Source of the DNA: Plazaster borealis | Lineage: Eukaryota; Echinodermata; Asteroidea; Forcipulatida; Labidiasteridae | NCBI GenBank assembly: GCA_021014325.1 | Contig: CM037473.1 | Location: forward strand, 1,998,501-2,062,500 | Direction: 5' to 3' | Length of the DNA stretch: 64,000 nucleotides | Part shown: in pieces, positions 36,001 to 45,519 of the stretch | Layout of the letters: each line of letters begins with the position of its first letter | Numbering within the stretch: the first letter of the stretch is position 1 | Made by a program: the position numbers and the translations under genes | Notes under the pieces: model-generated | What the model saw: only the letters and a program-made list of their open reading frames with translations | What the model was told of the DNA's origin: nothing | Database searches by the model: none

Positions 36001-38806
36001 GCATTTATTCACAGCGTTTATGGTGAAATATTTTGTTATGAATTATGTAGATTGACACACATTTGTCTTTTAGGTAGACCTATTTTGTTAACTCCAAAAG
36101 GATACATATCAAGACCCAATTTCATGGCTGTGCTTACTGCCGAATTCTGCACTTGTGAATACAATTCTTCGCTTACAGGGAAAGTGCAGAATTTCTGCGC
36201 TAGCTGTGTATGTGAAGAATGCCGAGTACAAGGAGTACGCACATGCACAAGCAAAAATTGTGAACTACGCTTGATGTAAGCATGGAATTCCCCGCTTTCA
36301 TAGGCGCCGATTCTTTGTTTAGCTTTGTACATTTGTCATTCAGTACAATAAGGTCCTAGTTTACTATTTCATACCAGTATTTTTAATAACCCATAGGGCC
36401 TTAAATCTGAAATGGTTATAAATTGGGAAAATATAAACACCTGAACAAAATTCATGTTTATATTTGCGAGACAAACACATTGGGAGAGAGTATAGGCGCT
36501 TCAAAAAATGCTATTGCTATAAACCAATTTTATGGAAATCGTGCAAATTGTCTTATCATAATCGATCGAACCAATGAAATTTAAAAGAATTTAACTTCTC
36601 TTTGTATCAGGCGTGATTAATCTTCCTATTTTTATCTGATTTCCTATTGGTTTTTTTTACTCTCAGAAAATGTGTTTGATAACTATTTATTTATTACACA
36701 CCCAATAGCACAATTTGTGCCAATAAAAGGATGAATAGAAAACAAGAAAAAATGTTCAGTTTTAGATGTGGGAGGAAACCCAAATGGGGGAAAGCAATCA
36801 GGTAGGAACTGAAAACTCAATCCACATGCAAGACTCAAGGTCTCATCAGAGGTGGGATTCAAGCCGGGTCCCTAGAGGTGAAAGGCTGGGAAAGAAACCA
36901 CTGAGCCAACCTGATCCCCAATTATTAAACATACTATCAAAGCCAATACAATGCGAGGTCCACCCCTGTCCTCAATGAGATTTGTCTGGTTTTTTTTAGG
37001 GTCAATTAATGCCAAAGATTGTGAATATTAAATCCTTTGTTTAAATCATTTGTTTACTCTTTTTTTAACAGCTCTAAATGATGTAACAAAGCAAAAAGAC
37101 ATGAGTGGTTTTTATCGTCACATCTTGGACCAGACAACAGGAGGAGCTGACCAACCCAAAGCAGAAGACTCTGATCTGAGAAAGTCAGAAGAAGAATCAA
37201 AACCTAAAATCAAGATTGAGAAAGGGTGAGTTTGATACTGCCAGTGTGTCTGGTATTTTTCCACGTTCCCTTAACTTGTTCAATACTTACCTGAAAAAAA
37301 TATAAATTATAAATGGGACCCAAAGTATGGAACTCCCTGGATAAATTTCTTCAATAATATCAAGTCCTTTAAGAAAAATCTAAAGAACATTCTTCAAAAA
37401 AATATGTTTAGTTGTTTCAACATATCCATAAATATTATTGTTCTTTCATCTGCTCACTGCCCCACTTGAAAATAAAATTGTGTTGTTATTAATTGTATCG
37501 CTGGTTGTTAGTACATGATCTTAATATACTGGTTTTATCACATCATTTTATTTGTACTTTTGTGTTTGTTAGGGGTATTTATCTGCTATTTTTATCTTGT
37601 TGCTCATTGTCTTTTATTAATTGATATTTGTACTTATTTCTGTAAATTTATATGTTTGTCTATTTTGCTTGTGATCTTGGTTTAGACCTAGAGCACAACA
37701 AAAAATCCTCTCCACATCTTTGCTGATTTTATTTCCTAGCATACCATAGGCCTAGTCTTATTCTCTTTAAAGTGTATTTTATTTGATATATGAATGAATG
37801 ATTGATTGATTGATGCTTGATTTTGTCTGTTTGTATTGAATAATTTAGGATTGTAAGCTAGAATATGCAGACATAACAAAATATCCATCCTTTTTTGTTT
37901 TGTGAAAATTTATGTAAACATGAGCCCTGTGTGCTCAGCAGTCATCATGGTTCAAACTCTTTCAAAAATGCAGAGATGTACAAAAGAAAAAGGCTCTAAA
38001 TTTAGAAAACATTTATATACAATTTTGTAGGTTTTTTAAAAATCCCAATAGCTGTTTTTTATTTACTTTCCTGGACAGTTGTGGTTTTTTATGAAATCAT
38101 GCAATTTTTGTTTTTAAGAATAATGATGAATAACTTAACAGCAACTAAGTTTTTTGTATAGTTTAGAAAGAGTGTAATATTGTACAGAGTATGCCTAAAT
38201 TTTGAAAGATTTCTTTTAACTGACAATTTCCACAGGGACAGTGATCAAGAGATGGAACAGCCACCACAAGCTGAAAACGACAGTCGGAGTGAAAAACACC
38301 ATCATAAAACAGAACGTCACACTGAAGAGAAACATCGCAGTAATGATAGACACCGTCATGAAAGGGAGGACAGAGATGGTGACAGACACCGTGACAGACA
38401 CCGTGACAGTCACAGCGACAGACACCGTGACAGACACCATGAGAAACAACGTCCCTCCGGTGAACATAGAGACAGGCATTCAGATGGGCATAGTAAGAAG
38501 CACAAAGATGAAGAGAAGGATAGAAACACAAGAAGAGAAGAACAAGATGACAAGAAAGACGAGGAACAACACGGGACAACATCACAGGCTGAAAGACGAC
38601 CCTCTGGAGATGAGCTACCAAAGTCAAAGGTCAAGCAGGAAGGTCAGAAGAGGGAGGTGGAGGTCGTTTCCGAGACCAAGGTTTCTGAGAGCAAGTTTGC
38701 CAAGAGGAACGCTGAAGATTCTGTGATGTCTGCAAAGGATCGATACCTGGCCAGGAAGGCATCTAAGGGAAATGTCAAGGCACATGTTACTGTTGAGGAT
38801 GACTAA
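24091..38806 (+). CDS. NSRP1: NSRP1, nuclear speckle splicing regulatory protein 1 (7 exons, 411 aa)
   Basis: Exons are 24091-24113, 25126-25207, 26495-26563, 27866-27994, 35593-35800, 37072-37225 and 38236-38806. They total 1236 bases with all phases matching. The N-terminus reads YGLITRQPKKTSILLPKLSA. Exon 4 has EDPTVYEYDSIYDSMEEKK. Exon 5 has PKYMENLLKAAAQRKREQER and DKEAFVTSAYKKKMEELAEE, the family signature coiled coil. Exon 6 has KDMSGFYRHIL. Exon 7 is an Arg/His/Asp-rich RS-like tract ending FAKRNAEDSVMSAKDRYLAR and VTVEDD, as in vertebrate NSRP1. The family binds pre-mRNA in nuclear speckles and alters splice-site choice. The protein is shorter than the human one (over 500 aa) because the RS-like tract is shorter. 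AATAAA lies at about 38882. Intron 4 (7.6 kb) holds an alternative exon (separate entry). The exon 3 donor is GTTGGG, a weak site. Confidence 0.95.
24283..24303. repeat. Short tandem repeat CGTTTA
   Basis: About four units of CGTTTA/TACGTT at 24283-24303, in NSRP1 intron 1. Confidence 0.8.
24590..25000 (+). repeat. Dispersed repeat family I, copy 1
   Basis: It shares the ACAGAATTGAAGGGTATTTA block and the end AGTTTACTGGCCCGACAATA ... GCGGTCCAGTGTTAATTT with 26735-27090, 31600-31985 and, reversed, 53887-54300. It is non-coding. Confidence 0.6.
25310..25690 (-). mobile_element. LINE 3'-end fragment
   Basis: The minus strand encodes SYGARSFQVAAAELWNGIPE, then FKTRLKTHLFNVYQ after one break. 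ARSF-VAA--LWN-IP followed by FK-RLK-HLF is the standard C-terminus of many non-LTR reverse transcriptases. It ends in an ATT microsatellite (about 25316-25330), the likely 3' tail. It sits in NSRP1 intron 2. Confidence 0.8.
26185..26335. mobile_element. Hairpin element, family F copy 2
   Basis: The arms are TATCCGAATTGGCGGCTACA with GCTACAGCTACG on the left and CGTAGCTGTAGCTGCTAATT with CGGACACTACC on the right. The unpaired middle has CTTCAACGCATGATGACGCA. It lies in NSRP1 intron 2. A diverged copy is at 10754. Confidence 0.7.
26735..27095 (+). repeat. Dispersed repeat family I, copy 2
   Basis: GGGCTTGTACCTCAAAACGA starts it. It ends at TTTGAGCCTTGCACTGGACA after GTGAGTTTACTGGCCCGATG. Confidence 0.65.
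27423..27735 (+). repeat. tRNA-derived SINE family C, near full length
   Basis: The tRNA-like head has TGTTGTGGCCAAGCAGTCAA (A-box region) and GGTTCGATACACG (B-box-like). The body has AGATGGGACATAAAGCC and AAAAGAACCCAGTACACTTA. It lies in NSRP1 intron 3. Confidence 0.7.
28152..28523 (+). mobile_element. TTAA MITE family A, diverged copy
   Basis: TTAAAGGCAGGGTGTAGTTT at the left, and CAAATGGTATCTCCTGCCTT followed by TAA at the right. The interior matches the consensus (GAGCACTGGAGAGCTGTTGA). It lies in NSRP1 intron 4. Confidence 0.8.
29041..29074. repeat. ATT microsatellite
   Basis: About ten units of ATT or TTA. Confidence 0.95.
29079..29266. mobile_element. MITE family B, diverged copy
   Basis: CCCAATTTTATTAAGCATTA at the left and CAGCTTTATGAAATTGTGCCC at the right are inverted ends. 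The interior has TTTGCTTAGCACAG and GTTACCAGCC. Confidence 0.6.
29440..29860 (+). repeat. tRNA-derived SINE family C, full length
   Basis: The head GTCGTGGCTGAGCGGTCAAG resembles the A box of a class II tRNA. GGTTCGAGTCC is a perfect B box. The body has TTCGGATGGGACGTTAAGCC and AAAAGAACCCAGATACACTT and ends near an AAGCGCC...TATATAAGACTCCAATATT tail. This is the best preserved copy and defines the family. Confidence 0.8.
30092..31189 (+). CDS. Myb/SANT-like DNA-binding exon within NSRP1 intron 4 (probable alternative 3' terminal exon)
   Basis: An open frame of 365 codons follows a good acceptor (TTGCTCTCTTAG at 30080-30091) and is in phase 0, the same phase in which NSRP1 exon 4 ends. Splicing to exons 1-4 would give 466 aa. 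If free-standing, the first ATG is at 30149 (346 aa). Residues 1-75 of the exon read EQTPKGKRASWTHDKIELLL ... LLASHPKYIKAKFNF ... MVENLLKNLGREYRDLL, a trihelix pattern like Myb/SANT-like domains. The middle is low-complexity with QQ-TDFT repeats, then a basic nuclear-localisation-like stretch (GKKRRIP, SAKKRCPCEE), a short coiled coil (KFQEQILHVLSGIGEELQLL) and an acidic tail. AATAAA follows 11 bases after the stop. The specific family is not recognised. It may be a domesticated transposon-associated Myb-like protein. Confidence 0.7.
   Translation, partial: EQTPKGKRASWTHDKIELLLKILLASHPKYIKAKFNFRVMDFYTEIGQMLSYSGLMVENLLKNLGREYRDLLRQVELEEAVGNTPRPRLRGSEAVFTLFGEFTRLYCLLPDRRPLNIPQDIASSSVTRSDCTDNEFKYDTSANDYQSVETASATHSTVYPMEIHQQRYQDQQPEQTDFTNNSIYQQPTQTDFTTNSNRLNPTPVMPVELSEGSFEPARTKIKVNSSKTNVGTRVKGRQRFRFAPRSARGSNSKTTWGSVSIGKKRRIPDQGRGYPSAKKRCPCEEKTAKFQEQILHVLSGIGEELQLLRQGFFALYDIKENTNTESPRYDENSTEDHYNEEDCDIIDDRDVEGPIPNVIFPNNGL
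31600..31985 (+). repeat. Dispersed repeat family I, copy 3
   Basis: GCAGGGCTTGTAGCTCAGAA opens it. It closes with GTGAGTTTACTGACCCAACG and TTTCGGTCCTATTTAAATTT. Confidence 0.6.
32359..32729 (-). mobile_element. TTAA MITE family A, complete copy, reverse
   Basis: TTAAAGGCACTGAACACGTT to CAAACGTGTACGATGCCTTT plus AA. Perfect TTAA at both edges. The internal palindrome AAAACTTCTTGCAAGAAGTT is intact. Confidence 0.88.
34455..34515 (+). repeat. Element end with hammerhead-like core, copy 3
   Basis: TTAGCCTTTAGGAAAAGACT then CGGCTAGGGTCGAAACATGA and GGCCATTACC. The stem GACTCGGCTAGGGTC is kept. Confidence 0.5.
34943..35102. mobile_element. 155-bp MITE, family E copy 2
   Basis: GATAGACCCCTTGCATAGGC at the left and CATGCAAGGGGTCTATTC at the right are near-perfect inverted ends. 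The interior CTCTCAGCCAATGATAGG is shared with 1781-1937. Confidence 0.75.
35142..35315. mobile_element. MITE family B, complete copy (left of a pair)
   Basis: GGGCCCAATTTCATAGAGCT to AGCAGCTCTATGGGCCC. The interior has GCTTACCAGAATAAGGTTAC. Confidence 0.85.
35310..35501. mobile_element. MITE family B, complete copy (right of a pair)
   Basis: GGGCCCAATTTCATAGAGCT to GCTCTATGAAATTGGGCCC, in the opposite internal orientation to its neighbour and sharing the GGGCCC at 35310-35315 with it. It ends 92 bases before NSRP1 exon 5. Confidence 0.85.
37300..37830 (+). mobile_element. LINE 3'-end fragment
   Basis: In shifting plus frames the start reads GPKVWNSL, then a basic FKKNLKNIL-like tail with stops. 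Then comes a T-rich untranslated region and an ATTG repeat (about 37798-37815) as the probable 3' tail. It lies in NSRP1 intron 6. Confidence 0.6.
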
Positions 38807-39281
38807 AAGAAGACTTGAACATTGGGGTTGAGTAGGGTGGGGGGGGTGTAGCTTTTTGGGGGTAGAGCGGGGACAACCTTCAATAAAGTTGTACATGTTA
38901 AGTACAACAAGTCTTGGTCATGGGTGACTTCGAAGCAGTGTGCTCAATCCGTGGCTCAAACTCAGTACTAGAAAAGAAAAGTGGGAAGTACTTTGACTAA
39001 TCATTGACAACAAACTAGCAATCGAACATTGACATTGGCAGGTTGAAATCAACAGTACAGCAGTTTATTGTGCAAAAGTTTGATAGTTCAGAATGCTGTT
39101 AGAAAACTGTTGTGATCCTACAAGACACGGATGGCAAGGATTTCTTTGATTTGATTGTGAAACATGAACTGTTACATGTCTGCATGTATGTTTACTAGGT
39201 AGCCGTTTTAACCTTATTAATCGCACAGTTTAATATCAACACATCTTCCTTTCTTTTAATAAAAGAAAACAAAAAACTATT

Positions 39282-41580
39282 TTAAGTTTGACTGTAACTA
39301 TAGTTGGCAAGTCTAAAGACAATTCGTTGTTGAGTGATGTCGTTGTTGTTGTCGTTGCTGGGTTCTACTGCTGTTGTGGTCGTGGTTGTTGATTCTAAAT
39401 CCTGTTCTTTAGATGATGGCTCGATAAAGTCACGCTGTTGTGGGGCAACTCTCAGGTGGCGCCTATTGTGACATCTCGTGCCATTGCCTGTATCTACTTT
39501 GTATAAATGATTTGGCAATGCGGCTGTAACAACTCCGCCCTGAGAGCAAATATTCTTGGTGGTGTCCAGCAACCGGACTGTATCTCCTTTTTGTAGTTGA
39601 GGTAGGTCATGGGATCCAGTTTGGTTGTTGTGTTGTACCTTTTTGTTTTTCCTTCTGTTGATCCTTTCTCTTCTTGAAGGCCCTTGTTGAGATGTTTGAG
39701 GTCTAGCAGGCTATCCACCATTGGCAGATTGGGTCGAATGCGTCAGTTGTACAACAGTTCTGCTGGAGATTTTTCCACCTTGTGGTAGATCTGCAAAGCC
39801 CTTTAGATGTCTTGGCTACTATTAGCTGTTTTGCAGAACATGTTCTTGACCATTTTCAGGGCATTCTCCACCAATCTATTTAACTGAGTCCCAGTCTACT
39901 GCGAAGTCCCAGTCTACTGAAAAGTGTTTGAATTAAGCACTGGCAAACTTGCATTAACTATGAATATTTCACAAGGAGTTCCCTGTCGCGAAAACACAGA
40001 CTTTAAGGTGTTGATTACTGTGCCGCTGGTTGTGCTAGTGATTGTGTATACTTCCACAAATTGTGAGAAGTAGTCTACAGTGACTATATAGTTCTTACTG
40101 TTCAGTGTGAAAAAATCTGCTCCTACCTTTTTTCATGCACGGTTGCAAGGAGGGTGCGGCTGGAGTTTCTCTGCCGTCTATTTTGTCTGGTATGTTTGAC
40201 ATGAGTTCAGTTTTTCACCATATCTGTTACATCTTGGTTGATGCGTGGCCAATACATGACTTCTCTGGCTTTTTGCTTACATTTCTCAATGCCAAGGTGA
40301 CCTTCGTGTATTTTCTCAAGCATGTTTCGGCGCATTGATGTTGGGATTATGATTTTACTGCTTGCGACAGTTCATCAAGTGCATTCCAGTAGTCGCTAAT
40401 GGCAACTGGACAATTGCTCTTAACGTCGGGCCAACCTTCATTGATTACTGTACTCAGTGTCTGTAGAGTTTCATCGCGTTCTGTTTCTAGTGAGATTTCT
40501 TTCTTCCTGTTGGAGGACACTGGTACATTTGTCAATACTTTTGATGTAGGCTTGAATATCGTCTTCTCTGGAGCTGTCTTTCTCTGCATTGAGGATCTAT
40601 AGCCCTTAAAAGTGTGTCAGCGGTTTACATGAACTTGCCCGGTGTGTAAGACATCATTATCATCATTTAGCGGTCGCAACCAAGATCCCATTCACAACGT
40701 CATTCCAGAGGTTTATCCCTCATCATGTTTGGAAGGTCCTCAATTTCAGATTCCGTATCTCTACCGATCACGTCGATGTAGTTGAGAGGTCCTCGTCCTC
40801 TATTAGGGCACGGAAGTCTCCAATATAACACATGTATGACCTGGTCTTTAGCACGATAGCAGTGGCCAGCAAACAGACTCTGTTGTAGTAGCAGAGATTG
40901 GTGGAATGTCTCCGTAAATCTGTTCTTTGGTCTTGTGCTCTCGCCATGAGATGCTCTGAACCCTCATAAGAAGCCTGGTGTATGTACCATCAAGGTGATC
41001 TTGAAGCTCTTTTTTCATGGTCCAGGTTTCAGCTCCATAAAGAAGGATGCTCTCTACACAGGCTCTGAAGAACACCAGCTTTGTTGTCTTTGCTATGTTT
41101 GATTGCCAGATGTTATGAGGCTTGTTACAGGCATTCCAATTAGCTAAACCTTTGCGTTTCAGGAAGTCCTTCTTACTATCGGCAACATAAGACACTTTCA
41201 AGTCGTAGCACTGATGCGCTGTACTCTTAATGGACAATCACACAGTGGTTTTGTGAACAGCGGAATTAGTGGTTTATGAATGGTTTCCACTTCCACCTAC
41301 TGCCCGTAGATGTACTGGTGAAAGCATTCACATGTATAGGTTATGGCCAACAGTTCCTTTTCAATATGGATGTTTCTCGTCTCGTCCGCTTTCACAGCCC
41401 TGGATGCGTATGCCACTGGTGCCCATGCATTCTGATACCGTTGTAGTAGAACTCTACTGAGCCCATTCTTAGATGCGTCAGCCAATAGCTTGATGGGCTT
41501 TTTAGGGTCATAGAATCTGAGCACTGGCGCTGTTGTCAGAATAACTAGTTCTTGCCATCCGTGTCTTGTAAAGATCACAA
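39282..41580 (-). mobile_element. Decayed Ty3/gypsy-type LTR retrotransposon (RNase H to integrase C-terminus)
   Basis: The minus strand shows, 5' to 3': the RT/RNase H boundary at 41297-41578 (VLRFYDPKKPIKLLADASKN, YASRAVKADETRN, EKELLAI); a spacer at 40347-40589 (ERDETLQTL); an integrase zinc-finger-like region at 40190-40335 (EKIHEGHLGIEKCKQKA, YWPRIN); and the integrase end at 39282-39721 (GNGTRCHNRRHLRVAP). Each block is open, but they are separated by frameshifts and stops, so the element is dead. No LTRs were recognised. A LINE fragment lies at 40848-41237, between the RNase H and integrase blocks. Confidence 0.85.
40848..41237 (-). mobile_element. LINE reverse-transcriptase C-terminal fragment nested in the gypsy element
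   Basis: An open frame of 129 codons with KLVFFRACVESILLYGAETW, LDGTYTRLLMRVQSISW and TKEQIYGDIPPIS. This is the characteristic C-terminal section of non-LTR reverse transcriptases (VES-LLYG-ETW). Flanking gypsy sequence resumes on both sides. Confidence 0.85.
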
Positions 41581-41879
41581 CAAAAGTGTCCGGGGATTTT
41601 TAGTTCAATTCATCGGCTTAATGCATGCTAGCTCTGCCTACCATATAGTATTTGCATACCTGCCCTGTGAACTCACACAATTATGAATATACAAAAAGTT
41701 AGTCCATATATGTATCTATCTTTTTTTAGGGGGGTAGGACATCAGTCTCCATTGCACTGCCACTGGGCTAGTAGCGGGGGCACAGACAAAGGTTTGAAAA
41801 TGAACTTGGAACTTGGATGATTTCCTCTATAGCTTTCACAAGAGAACTTGTCAAGTAGGCGAGAAGGTACAATGAAATC

Positions 41880-42095
41880 GTTGTGTCAGTGCAAAAACGT
41901 TGTATCATCTAAAATAGCCTTTATGTCAAGTGGGAGTTTGAAATTGTCAAAAAGTTGTATCTCACTTAAAATTGCCTGGATATACACACAAAACAAGTCT
42001 GCGCCGAGATACAGCAATTTTGCACGGAGAATTTTCGTTGCGAGATACAACGTTTGTGCAAAATAGAGATAAAACGTTTCTTGCACTGACGCGAT
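41880..42095. mobile_element. Short inverted-repeat element
   Basis: GTGTCAGTGCAAAAACGTTG with TATC near 41883 and GATACAACGTTTGTGC near 42033, then TTGCACTGACGC at 42080-42091, are inverted partners. The interior contains TTGTATCTCAC and GAGATACAGCAA as further inverted blocks. No coding content. Confidence 0.5.
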
Positions 42096-42292
42096 GAAAT
42101 ACTCTTCCAAACTTAAGTTCAAGAAACCGCTGATCATGTGTATTTTATTCGCAGATATTAAATATTTGTAATAAATAGTTTTTAAAATACAGATGTTACA
42201 TCAGAGATATTCATGTCATGGTCAAGTAGACAAAAAATACAAACTGGTTCAATAAATAATGCGAAAAAAGGTTTTGAGATTAAGTAGAACAA

Positions 42293-42420
42293 ACAATCTT
42301 ACAAACTTTACTATGCCTGTTAAGAAGAATCCCCGTGTTAAAACTCCCTCTTTCAAAATTTACTTTGTTGTCAAAATATTTCCCCGTACAAAGCGTTTTG
42401 TTTGTTTTACATTTTAAGTT
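42293..42420 (+). repeat. Direct repeat, copy 1 (about 125 bp)
   Basis: CTTACAAACTTTACTATGCC through TTTTGTTTGTTTTACATTTT. It is nearly identical to 43329-43454. Confidence 0.85.
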
Positions 42421-42529
42421 AGAAGAAAAAAATCAACGTAAGAGCATTTCTTTGAGAAACTGTTACAATTTTTCTAGGCTTGATTTGATTATTTAACTAA
42501 AGATTTGCATGAATTTTTCCTGGTTATAC

Positions 42530-42730
42530 GACATTTACAGGTTGAATGGCTTCTGACTGGCACCCCGGAACAATGATATTGACAAAATAGGGAGACCACC
42601 AACATAGGGCGACCACCAACATAGGACAACAGCCAACATAGAGCAGGATAGCTTAGTTGGTAGAGCACCAGCACGTTAATCTGGAGGCCCCGGGTTCAAA
42701 TCCTGCTCCAGTCAATTTTTTCTTTGTTCA
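42530..42730 (+). repeat. tRNA-like SINE family D, best copy
   Basis: TTACAGGTTGAATGGCTTCT, ATATTGACAAAATAGGGAGA and then a tRNA-like unit at 42643-42714. The unit has acceptor arms GAGCAGG/CCTGCTC, a D-arm-like TAGCTTAGTTGGTAGAGC and a T-arm-like GGGTTCAAATCC, followed by AGTCAATTTTTTCTTTGTTC. Copies at 58080, 6605 and 2284 (reverse) show it is a retroposon head, not an independent tRNA gene. Confidence 0.65.
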
Positions 42731-43328
42731 ACCCAAAATTTATTTTCTAGCATAATAAATGATGAAGTCTTATATCTGGTTTGTGGTAACACCATGTGTT
42801 AATAATTTCTTTGCTGGGTAGATTGTTATTGTATAATAACTGGTCCTGCTATAGAGTAGATTGGGAATTGGGAAACTACATAAGAGCTTGTCCTGCTGGA
42901 TTTTTGTTTCTCTACATCTGCAGAGTAAAGTCTCGGTGAATTACATAACTGCCTATAATTGTTTTGAACGATAATTCGGAACGTTAACAATCTACGCAAG
43001 AATTATAGAATTAAATGTGAGAAACGATTCCCTTCTAGGGAGTGTGGTTTTAGAGAATGAGATTCAAAGAATTATCAAATGTGAGAAACGTTTCATGCAG
43101 ATTGTGTATTCCAATTACGGATTATTCTTCCTGCGTGGACATAACCACTCCAGATTTCGGCAAATTACATAACTGCCTGTTATTGTTTTGAACGATAATG
43201 TGGAACGTAAACAAATCTCCACCAATAAATATGCTTGAGTTGCTACCACTCGGGTAACAAGAATTGTAGAATTAAATTTAAGCCACAAGTCCTTCAAACA
43301 ACATTTTAACTGACACCGTTTTCTAAAA

Positions 43329-43454
43329 ATCTTACAAACTTTACTATGCCTTATAAGAAGAATCCCCGTGTTAAAACTCCCTCTTTCAAAATTTACTTTG
43401 TTGTCAAAATATTTCCCCGTACAAAAGCATTTTGTTTGTTTTACATTTTAAGTA
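43329..43454 (+). repeat. Direct repeat, copy 2 (about 125 bp)
   Basis: Same sequence as 42293-42420 with only a few differences, 1.04 kb apart. Confidence 0.85.
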
Positions 43455-43689
43455 TTGCACAACATTATTATCTCCATCATATCATATCAAACAATTTGAC
43501 TCAATATTTATATGATACCAAACTAACAATTCAGTCTTGCAAAACTATTTACACAAAGAATTCTGCCAATATTTACAGAGCATTAACCTTGAAAAAACAG
43601 CACTCTTGATTAGCCTTGGATCGACCAATTCTTAAAGTATAGTTACACACAGCACCTACAATAATTTTAATTAAGTAAGAACATTTTCT

Positions 43690-43712
43690 TAATAATAATA
43701 ATAATAATATTA
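43690..43712. repeat. AAT microsatellite
   Basis: About seven units of AAT. Confidence 0.9.
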
Positions 43713-43911
43713 ACATTTATAAAGTGCCTTTCACAAAGGTTTCAAAGCGCGGTACAAAAACGACAACGCATAAACAAAGATTGTAGAAACTTAGAATAAA
43801 AGCAAATGAGTTTCTGACATGGCTTTGAAGGATTCAAGAGATGATACCTGATGGTTGTGAGAAGGAAGATTGTTCCATAATGTCTGTGCACTGACTGTGA
43901 ACGCTCATTGG

Positions 43912-44490
43912 CAAAAGACTATGCAGGTCTCGCGCATATTTTAACTTCCAGGACCATTGTGGTCCAAACCATATGGAGTTTAACATGGGCAGGATTTTGT
44001 TTTGTCAATTATTTTAGTTTAACGTAGTTTATGGCTATGAAAATTATATATGTTGTTGGGAATGTAATACTAAGTGATTAACAATATGAAAGTAAAATCA
44101 ATTCAACAAATTAATGAAGAAAACCTGAGAATAAGACTTGACCTCAGTTTCCAGTTACTTGTAAAAAATTAAAAAATTTGCCCAACTGACGGTCATATTG
44201 TCATTCAACCTCTGTAATAGATGCACACATTCGGCGTGATTGGCAAATGGGGTTTCTATTAATGAGCATCCTCATCCCAAGTTTTAATTTTTGTTTCAAT
44301 GTTAATTTGATTAAAATTTTTGTGTATTATACAAAAATTGAAAATTTATTCATAACGACTTGCTATGGGTATTTTTTCAAGAATTTTGTATAAATATAAT
44401 TCAAAAAGAAGATTTGATCTTAAAATAAAATATAGTCTTTGTTCAAGTTTTTTTCCCGTTTTCGATATGCGCAAGACTTGCACAGTCAAC
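43912..44490. mobile_element. TIR element, family H copy 1 (about 575 bp)
   Basis: AAGACTATGCAGGTCTCGCG at the left and CGCAAGACTTGCACAGTCAA at the right are inverted. GGACCATTGTGGTCCAAACC and GTTGTTGGGAATGTAATACT are shared in reverse with 47870-48110. Confidence 0.75.
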
Positions 44491-44524
44491 ATTATTATTA
44501 TTATTATTATATATTTCTGGTAAT

Positions 44525-44855
44525 GAAACCAAGGATGCCTCACAAGTGAACTTAATAACTGTAGCTCGCATGCCTGAGGAAACCTGTAAATAAAGGTGCT
44601 TGCAATGTGAACCAGAAACACCGGGGTTAAACCCCTACTCTTCAACGATAAGTGTTCTGGGTTCTTTTACGTGCACTACCAATCCTAGTACACGGGACCA
44701 ATGGCTTTACGTCCCATCCGAAGGACGAAGCATGTGGTTAAGTGTCTTGCTTAAGGACACAAGTGTCACGACTGGGATTCGAACCCACACTCTGCTGATC
44801 AGAAACACCAGAGCTTGAGTTCGGTGTTCTTATCCGCTCGGCCACGACACGCCAC
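44525..44855 (-). repeat. tRNA-derived SINE family C, reverse
   Basis: On the minus strand: GTGTCGTGGCCGAGCGGATA head, GGGTTCGAATCCCAGTCG B box, TTCGGATGGGACGTAAAGCC and AAAAGAACCCAGAACACTTA body. A well kept copy. Confidence 0.8.
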
Positions 44856-45519
44856 ACGTCTACATGGTCTATACCACGCATAAGTGTGGGGTGCAGGGGA
44901 CAACCACACATCGGAAGTAGAAGAAGATCGTAGATTGCGAGAGCTGTTGGCTTTATTAGATATAAGGTTCTGAAGATAAGTAGGAGCTAGACCATTTCTG
45001 ACTTTAAAAACAAGGAGGACTTTGAATTGAATTTGTCACATTTAAAGATTTGTTCGTTTATCCCATCAGCCTTTTATGAACATGAAGAAATGATAAGAGA
45101 AGAACGTCAATTCTGGATAGCCCCCTCTTCCAAAAAATTAATACATAAATAAAAATAATCAAATAAAATAAAGTTGAAAATATGTCAACATCAACAGTTT
45201 TGTAGGGTTAACAGTGGATGGAAAATTTCTGAAGACTTGTTAAAAGGTTATTTTCACTTTTTAACTTCCATTTTGATGCACTATTCAACAAGTTTTACAT
45301 ACAGGTTTAATATTTTCAAAAAATACAAAACATTTTGCAATTTTTAAATGAATACCAGCAAATATGTTAATTTTCATAGTTTACAAAATACAAAATTGAA
45401 CTATTCAGCTGTCAACGATTTGAACTAGCAACTTTTTACTGGTACAAAATATTACTTTTTGGAAAAAAACTGTTTCATGAAACACACAATGTGGTCACAG
45501 TAGACTTGCCCTCAGTCTG

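Noticed and set aside
38163..38634. Minus-strand and alternate frames over NSRP1 exon 7.
   Set aside because: They are by-products of the repetitive coding sequence.
42643..42714. tRNA gene candidate with acceptor arms GAGCAGG/CCTGCTC and a T-arm-like motif.
   Set aside because: The unit recurs with the same non-tRNA flanks at 58150, 6610 and 2340, so it is the head of a SINE. The anticodon stem is poor.
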